A program made the translations under genes and the position numbers. Under the pieces are notes generated by a model that was given only the letters and a program-made list of their open reading frames with translations, searched no databases and was not told where the DNA came from. Positions 60,364-64,000 of a stretch of 64,000 bases of DNA are shown piece by piece. The DNA comes from Pseudomonas sp. CFII64 (GTDB lineage Bacteria > Pseudomonadota > Gammaproteobacteria > Pseudomonadales > Pseudomonadaceae): positions 62,001-126,000 of the forward strand of contig NZ_ATLO01000051.1 of assembly GCF_000416235.1 (NCBI RefSeq). The letters run 5' to 3'. Within the stretch, counting starts at the first letter, position 1, and the number at the start of each line of letters is the position of its first letter.

Positions 60364-62106
60364 TTACTTCTGGGCAACTTCCGGTGTGGGCGGTACGGGT
60401 TTATCGCCTTGCAGCAGTGCGAAATCGGTCAGGCCTTTCTCGTGATAGGGGTCGCCAATCATGCGTGGCCGCTCCTTGAAGTCGAAACTGACCAGACTCT
60501 TGCTCGTATCCAGCTCATCAAACGTCAAACCGGCCAGCTGCGCCCAGGTATGGATAAGCTGAGAGCTGGTGTAAGGCCGGTTTTTGATGCTGGTGAAATC
60601 CCAGTTGTGGGTTTGTTGCCACTTCGGTGAGGCGTAGACCATGAAAGGAACGGTATACATCGGCATCGTCGGTTTGGCTTCGTTGCGGCCCAGGACGTTA
60701 TGACCGGGTGAATCGTAGACGTCTTCGCCGTGATCCGAGAGATACATCAGAAAGCCGTTTGGATCAGTCTTGGCGTATTCCTTGATCAGGCTCGACACCA
60801 CGAAATCGTTGTACAGCACGGCGTTGTCGTAGCTGTTATACAGCTCGAGCTGGCTGTCGCTGATCGCGTCAGGTACACCCTTGCGGTCGGTGAACTTTTC
60901 GAAAGTCGGCGGGTAGCGATATTGATAGCTCATGTGCGTGCCCAGCAAATGCACCACGATGAGCTTGCGCGGCGCAGGGTCGGTCAAGGCCTTGCCGAAC
61001 GGCTCGATGACGTCACCGTCGTACTGACGGGCGTTCTGATTGCGGTTGTTGTTCAGATAAACCTGTTCATCGGCCTGCTCGGAGAAGGTCGTGAGCATGG
61101 TGTTGCGCTTGGTCATGGTTTGCTGGTTAGTGATCCAGAACGTCTTGTAACCGGCCTGTTTCATCACGCTGACCAGCGACGGCGTCTTCAGGAACAGATC
61201 GGGATTTTCTTCGTCAGCGAAGGTCAGGACCTGCTGCAACGCTTCGATGGTATACGGGCGCGGCGTAATGACGTTGTTGAAGACTTGCAGCTCATTCTTG
61301 AGCTGATCCAGATTCGGGGTGGTCTGGCGCGGATAGCCATACAGGCTCATGCGCTGCCGATTGGTTGATTCGCCGATGACCAGCACCATCGTCGCGGGTA
61401 AATCAGCCTGCTGATCCTTGAGATTACTCAGGGGCGCAATGTTGCTGCTGCTCTGGAGCATGCCTTGCATACTGTCCAGCTGCTGAGTGTAACGGTGGTA
61501 AGCCACCAGCATCTGCCAAGGCACCGCAGGTTCGATTCGGGTTTCGAAGGCTTCGAAGCCGGACGCCAGGTCATCGTGGCGAGCCAGCTGTTTGGCCAGC
61601 GGGTAGCCAATAATTGCCACCAGCAAAGTCACGGCTACCGCCCATGCACGACGTCGCGGCATGTATACAGGGCGCAGGCGAGTCCATAGGAAAATCGCAA
61701 AGGCCGTGTGAGCGACGAATCCAAGAACGATCCACCAGGCGAAGTACTGAGTCGCGTACTCGCCTGCTTCCGACACGTTCGACTCGAACATGATGAAGAT
61801 GACGCTCTGGGAGAATTCCTGCTGATAGATGAAGAAGTATCCCAGGCTGGCCATCGAGCAAGCCCATAGGACGACACCAATGACTGCCGCCATGATCCGC
61901 GTCCTGGCCGGGAACATCAGCATGGGCGCTAGCCAGATACCGCTCATCACGAACGCCTGACGAAACCCGGAGAAACCTGAGGTGTTGGTCAGCTGTATCA
62001 GTAATTGGGTAATGCCCGAGAAGTACCAGAAGAAAACGAACAGCCAGGCAAGGCCAGCCCAGTCAAAACCTTTCGGAGTCGTATCGCTCCGTTTAACCAT
62101 TGTCAT
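60364..62106 (-). CDS. cptA: Phosphoethanolamine transferase CptA
   Basis: A 580-residue inner-membrane protein: five N-terminal membrane helices and a periplasmic sulfatase-like catalytic domain. The domain transfers phosphoethanolamine from phosphatidylethanolamine to LPS core. The nucleophile Thr is in VIGESTNRQRMSLYGYPRQTTP-type motif (key ESTNR), with YLSDHGEDVYDSPGHN and HLLGTHMSY metal-binding sites later. ATG at 62106 is chosen because GGAG lies 6 nt upstream. Modification of LPS core can alter polymyxin sensitivity (family knowledge). Confidence 0.93.
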   Translation of the reverse strand: MTMVKRSDTTPKGFDWAGLAWLFVFFWYFSGITQLLIQLTNTSGFSGFRQAFVMSGIWLAPMLMFPARTRIMAAVIGVVLWACSMASLGYFFIYQQEFSQSVIFIMFESNVSEAGEYATQYFAWWIVLGFVAHTAFAIFLWTRLRPVYMPRRRAWAVAVTLLVAIIGYPLAKQLARHDDLASGFEAFETRIEPAVPWQMLVAYHRYTQQLDSMQGMLQSSSNIAPLSNLKDQQADLPATMVLVIGESTNRQRMSLYGYPRQTTPNLDQLKNELQVFNNVITPRPYTIEALQQVLTFADEENPDLFLKTPSLVSVMKQAGYKTFWITNQQTMTKRNTMLTTFSEQADEQVYLNNNRNQNARQYDGDVIEPFGKALTDPAPRKLIVVHLLGTHMSYQYRYPPTFEKFTDRKGVPDAISDSQLELYNSYDNAVLYNDFVVSSLIKEYAKTDPNGFLMYLSDHGEDVYDSPGHNVLGRNEAKPTMPMYTVPFMVYASPKWQQTHNWDFTSIKNRPYTSSQLIHTWAQLAGLTFDELDTSKSLVSFDFKERPRMIGDPYHEKGLTDFALLQGDKPVPPTPEVAQK

Positions 62107-62455
62107 CAAGCGCTCCAGCTCATCATTCAGTTGAGCGGTCCGGAATTAAGGTCCCGGCCACTCGTCACGTCCCTGGTGCGGTGAGGCGCAGAACCAGGGG
62201 CATTTCACAGGGGGCGGCAGTATTGCGACGCGGGTGTGAAAAAAATGTCGCCGATTGAGGCGGGCAGTGGTGACAGTCAGCGCACAGGCGTTACAGAATG
62301 TGTCCTTGAACAATAGGGCAGTCGAAGCAACGCACGGCGCGTGACCGAGGCAAATCTTGAGGGCTAAGAGGAGGGGGGGAGTCATAGACGGGCAAGCCGG
62401 CGAATCGGCTTGCCGTGATGATCGATAATGCAGAGGCTTAAAAGTGCAGAAGAGG
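62107..62455. other. Intergenic region downstream of the 57-residue gene and upstream of cptA
   Basis: A 349-bp gap without a credible gene. A perfect 9-bp stem, GGCAAGCCG (62391-62399) with CGGCTTGCC (62406-62414), lies just past the stop of the small gene; it has no T-run and resembles a single REP palindrome. The cptA promoter should lie near 62110-62200 on the minus strand, but I see no clear boxes. Confidence 0.45.
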
Positions 62456-62629
62456 TCAGGCGTGCAGCGCAGTAAGTGACTGGCTTGGCTGTGACTGTTG
62501 CAGCATGAGGCTGAGGTGAGCGACCTTTTTCTGCAATTGCTCGCGCTCTTCTTTAAGCTTGCGCAGTTCGTCACGGCGGACAGTGACATAGAGGGTTTGT
62601 GGTGCAAGTGCTGGTAGTAGTGTGCTCAT
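62456..62629 (-). CDS. 57-residue coiled-coil protein
   Basis: A short frame from ATG 62627-62629 to TGA 62456-62458. The protein starts MSTLLPALAPQTLYVTVRRD and continues with a heptad-like charged helix (ELRKLKEEREQLQKKVAHLSLM), then a Gln/Ser-rich tail. GAGGTGAG precedes the ATG. The helix has Leu at regular spacing, consistent with a dimeric coiled coil. Function unknown; a small regulator or adaptor is possible. It is divergent from gnd. Confidence 0.68.
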   Translation of the reverse strand: MSTLLPALAPQTLYVTVRRDELRKLKEEREQLQKKVAHLSLMLQQSQPSQSLTALHA

Positions 62630-62770
62630 TGCTCACCTCGCGAATGGCGGGATTTAACCTGAAAGGCCTGTTGCAATGACTATCGAACGCCGAATTGCCG
62701 CTGCATACCTCTCTATCGGCACCGATTCTGATTTCTTTTGCCCGAGAATGGAACTTTTTTATTTTCAATG

Positions 62771-62795
62771 GTCGCGAACGTTTCGCAATCGCGAC
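62771..62795. promoter_or_regulatory. Inverted repeat in the gnd upstream region
   Basis: GTCGCGA (62771-62777) and TCGCGAC (62789-62795) form a 25-bp imperfect palindrome in the 316-bp gap between the coiled-coil gene and gnd. It is placed where a repressor could act on either promoter. The regulator is unknown. Nothing else in 62630-62945 is clear to me. Confidence 0.4.
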
Positions 62796-62945
62796 AGAAT
62801 GGCTTTATCCGACAGTCTGAAAATACGCTTTCGCTGTCGACGGGAACCGATGTCCGACCTTTCAGGACTAACCCCTCATGCAAGGCTCTCCCGAGGGTGA
62901 GCCGGATTTGAGGCACCTTTTCTACGAATTTAGGAGCAAGGCCAC

Positions 62946-63923
62946 ATGCAACTTGGAATTGTTGGGCTGGGCCGCATGGGCGGCAATATCGCAAGACGTT
63001 TGATGCTCAACGGCCACACCACAGTGGTGTTTGATCGCGATGAAGCATCGCGTAGCGTGTTGGCCAAAGAAGGCTCGACGGCTGTCGCTGATCTTGCCGC
63101 CATGGTTGCGGCGATGGATAAACCGCGGGCCATCTGGGTCATGCTCCCGGCTGGCGATCCGACCGAAGAAACCATTGAGGTGTTGAGCGGGTTGCTTGAC
63201 GCTGACGATGTGATCATCGACGGCGGCAATACCTTCTACAAAGATGACGTCCGCCGCGCCAAGGCCCTCACGGCCAAAGGTTTGCACTACGTGGACGTCG
63301 GCACCTCCGGTGGCGTCTGGGGCCTGGAGCGCGGTTACTGCATGATGATCGGTGGCGAAACCGACATCGTGCGTCGCCTGGATCCACTGTTCGAAACCCT
63401 GGCGCCGGGCTATGGTTCGGTAGAGCGCACAAAAGGCCGTGATTCTGCGGATGACCGAGCCGAACGCGGCTATATTCATGCAGGTCCGGCGGGTTCGGGG
63501 CATTTCGTCAAGATGATCCACAACGGCATTGAGTACGGAATGATGCAAGCTTTTGCCGAGGGTTTCGACATCCTCAAGCAGAAAAATTCGGAAAACCTCC
63601 CGGTTGAACAACGTTTTGACTTGAACATGGCTGATATCGCCGAGGTCTGGCGTCGCGGTAGCGTGGTTTCGTCCTGGCTGCTTGACCTGACCGCCGATGC
63701 TCTGGCGACCGATCCTCAGCTGGACGCCTATTCCGGCGCAGTGGCTGACAGTGGTGAAGGCCGCTGGACCATTGAGGCCGCCATGGAACAGGCCGTTCCG
63801 GTGCCGGTACTTTCCAGTGCGCTGTTTGCCCGTTTCCGTTCGCGGCAGAAGAGCTCCTACGCTGACAAGTTGCTTTCGGCCATGCGCTTCGGCTTTGGCG
63901 GCCACAAGGAGGGGCCAAAGTAA
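62946..63923 (+). CDS. gnd: 6-phosphogluconate dehydrogenase, decarboxylating (short form)
   Basis: A 325-residue short 6-phosphogluconate dehydrogenase that makes ribulose 5-phosphate, CO2 and NAD(P)H. N-terminal Rossmann motif GLGRMGGNIARRLMLNGH, then GGNTFYKDD, GTSGGVWGLERGYCMMIGG and the catalytic KMIHNGIEYGMMQAFAEGF. The short form commonly prefers NAD. ATG at 62946 follows AGGAGCAAGGCCAC (AGGAG 10 nt upstream). Its TAA shares bases with the ATG of zwf (TAATG), so both oxidative pentose-phosphate enzymes are co-translated. Confidence 0.95.
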   Translation: MQLGIVGLGRMGGNIARRLMLNGHTTVVFDRDEASRSVLAKEGSTAVADLAAMVAAMDKPRAIWVMLPAGDPTEETIEVLSGLLDADDVIIDGGNTFYKDDVRRAKALTAKGLHYVDVGTSGGVWGLERGYCMMIGGETDIVRRLDPLFETLAPGYGSVERTKGRDSADDRAERGYIHAGPAGSGHFVKMIHNGIEYGMMQAFAEGFDILKQKNSENLPVEQRFDLNMADIAEVWRRGSVVSSWLLDLTADALATDPQLDAYSGAVADSGEGRWTIEAAMEQAVPVPVLSSALFARFRSRQKSSYADKLLSAMRFGFGGHKEGPK

Positions 63924-64000
63924 TGGGTTTGTCGCGCAGTTCGTCTCAGCAAACGCCCGTCGTTGCGCCGCCTACGACACTGTTTCTGTTCGGCGCCCAT
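63923..64000 (+). CDS. zwf: Glucose-6-phosphate dehydrogenase, N-terminal part (partial)
   Basis: The first 26 codons are present, reading MGLSRSSSQQTPVVAPPTTL and on to the start of the nucleotide-binding motif (FLFGAH), as in Zwf proteins. The gene runs off the window. It is translationally coupled to gnd by a TAATG overlap. Confidence 0.85.
   Translation, partial: MGLSRSSSQQTPVVAPPTTLFLFGAH

Noticed and set aside
62146..62607. 153-codon minus-strand frame overlapping the 57-residue gene
   Set aside because: Different phase from the frame with the good Shine-Dalgarno; Ser/Cys-rich, low-quality sequence.
1..64000. tRNA, rRNA, CRISPR arrays, insertion sequences, prophage genes
   Set aside because: I looked for them and saw none: no cloverleaf-like segments, no regularly spaced direct repeats, and no transposase, integrase or phage structural genes.

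Overview
The window is chromosomal DNA from a Pseudomonas, most likely of the fluorescens/syringae complex. The evidence is gene content (CobN/CobW with CbtAB, TreYZ-MalQ-GlgA-GlgX, NfuA, MetH, CptA, a short 6-phosphogluconate dehydrogenase followed by zwf), high GC, REP-type palindromes and dense same-strand overlapping stop/start codons. I saw no rRNA, tRNA, insertion sequence, prophage or CRISPR array. Several genes start at GTG or TTG, and many starts were moved downstream of the longest open frame to fit a ribosome binding site or known family N-terminus.

Layout. 1-5.9 kb: a signalling block with a CheR tail, CheB, a receiver-kinase hybrid, a single-domain response regulator, and convergently a five-domain hybrid kinase translationally coupled to a KaiC-like ATPase. 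6.2-11.9 kb: crotonase, NudC, a TSUP permease and a lipid-linked cluster (SDR, APH-like kinase, SCP2, histidine phosphatase). 12-16.9 kb: SohB protease and a 1203-residue LRR protein with a NEL-type E3 ubiquitin ligase domain. 16.9-26.8 kb: sulfite reductase with its DUF934 partner, an orphan periplasmic binding protein, MetH, an acyltransferase and NfuA. 26.9-36.3 kb: the aerobic cobalamin region, with cobM-cobE-cbtA-cbtB facing cobW-cobN-chlI-VWA across two back-to-back cobalamin riboswitches.

36.3-44.4 kb: a sigma-54 activator with an altered GAFTGA loop, nicotinamide riboside salvage (pnuC and kinase), uppP, a LysR/azoR pair and a secreted hydrolase. 44.4-58.6 kb: one long minus-strand operon-like array (glgA-treZ-malQ-treY-DUF2934-glgX-acyl-CoA dehydrogenase-PIG-L deacetylase-NodS methyltransferase-glycosyltransferase), joining alpha-glucan/trehalose metabolism to an uncharacterised four-gene module. 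58.6-64 kb: a GNAT enzyme, two small membrane proteins, the phosphoethanolamine transferase cptA, a 57-residue coiled-coil protein, gnd and the start of zwf.

The most striking observation is at the chlI/VWA junction (35620-35667). A dnaX-type slippery heptamer A AAA AAG lies in frame two codons before the chlI stop, followed after 5 nt by a 13-bp hairpin. A -1 shift there fuses the AAA+ domain to the VWA frame, which has no good start of its own. One locus could thus make both the small and the medium cobaltochelatase subunits. Other points of interest are the NEL-type effector-like protein, the KaiC/hybrid-kinase pair without KaiA or KaiB, the paired riboswitches, and two tiny genes (37 and 57 codons).
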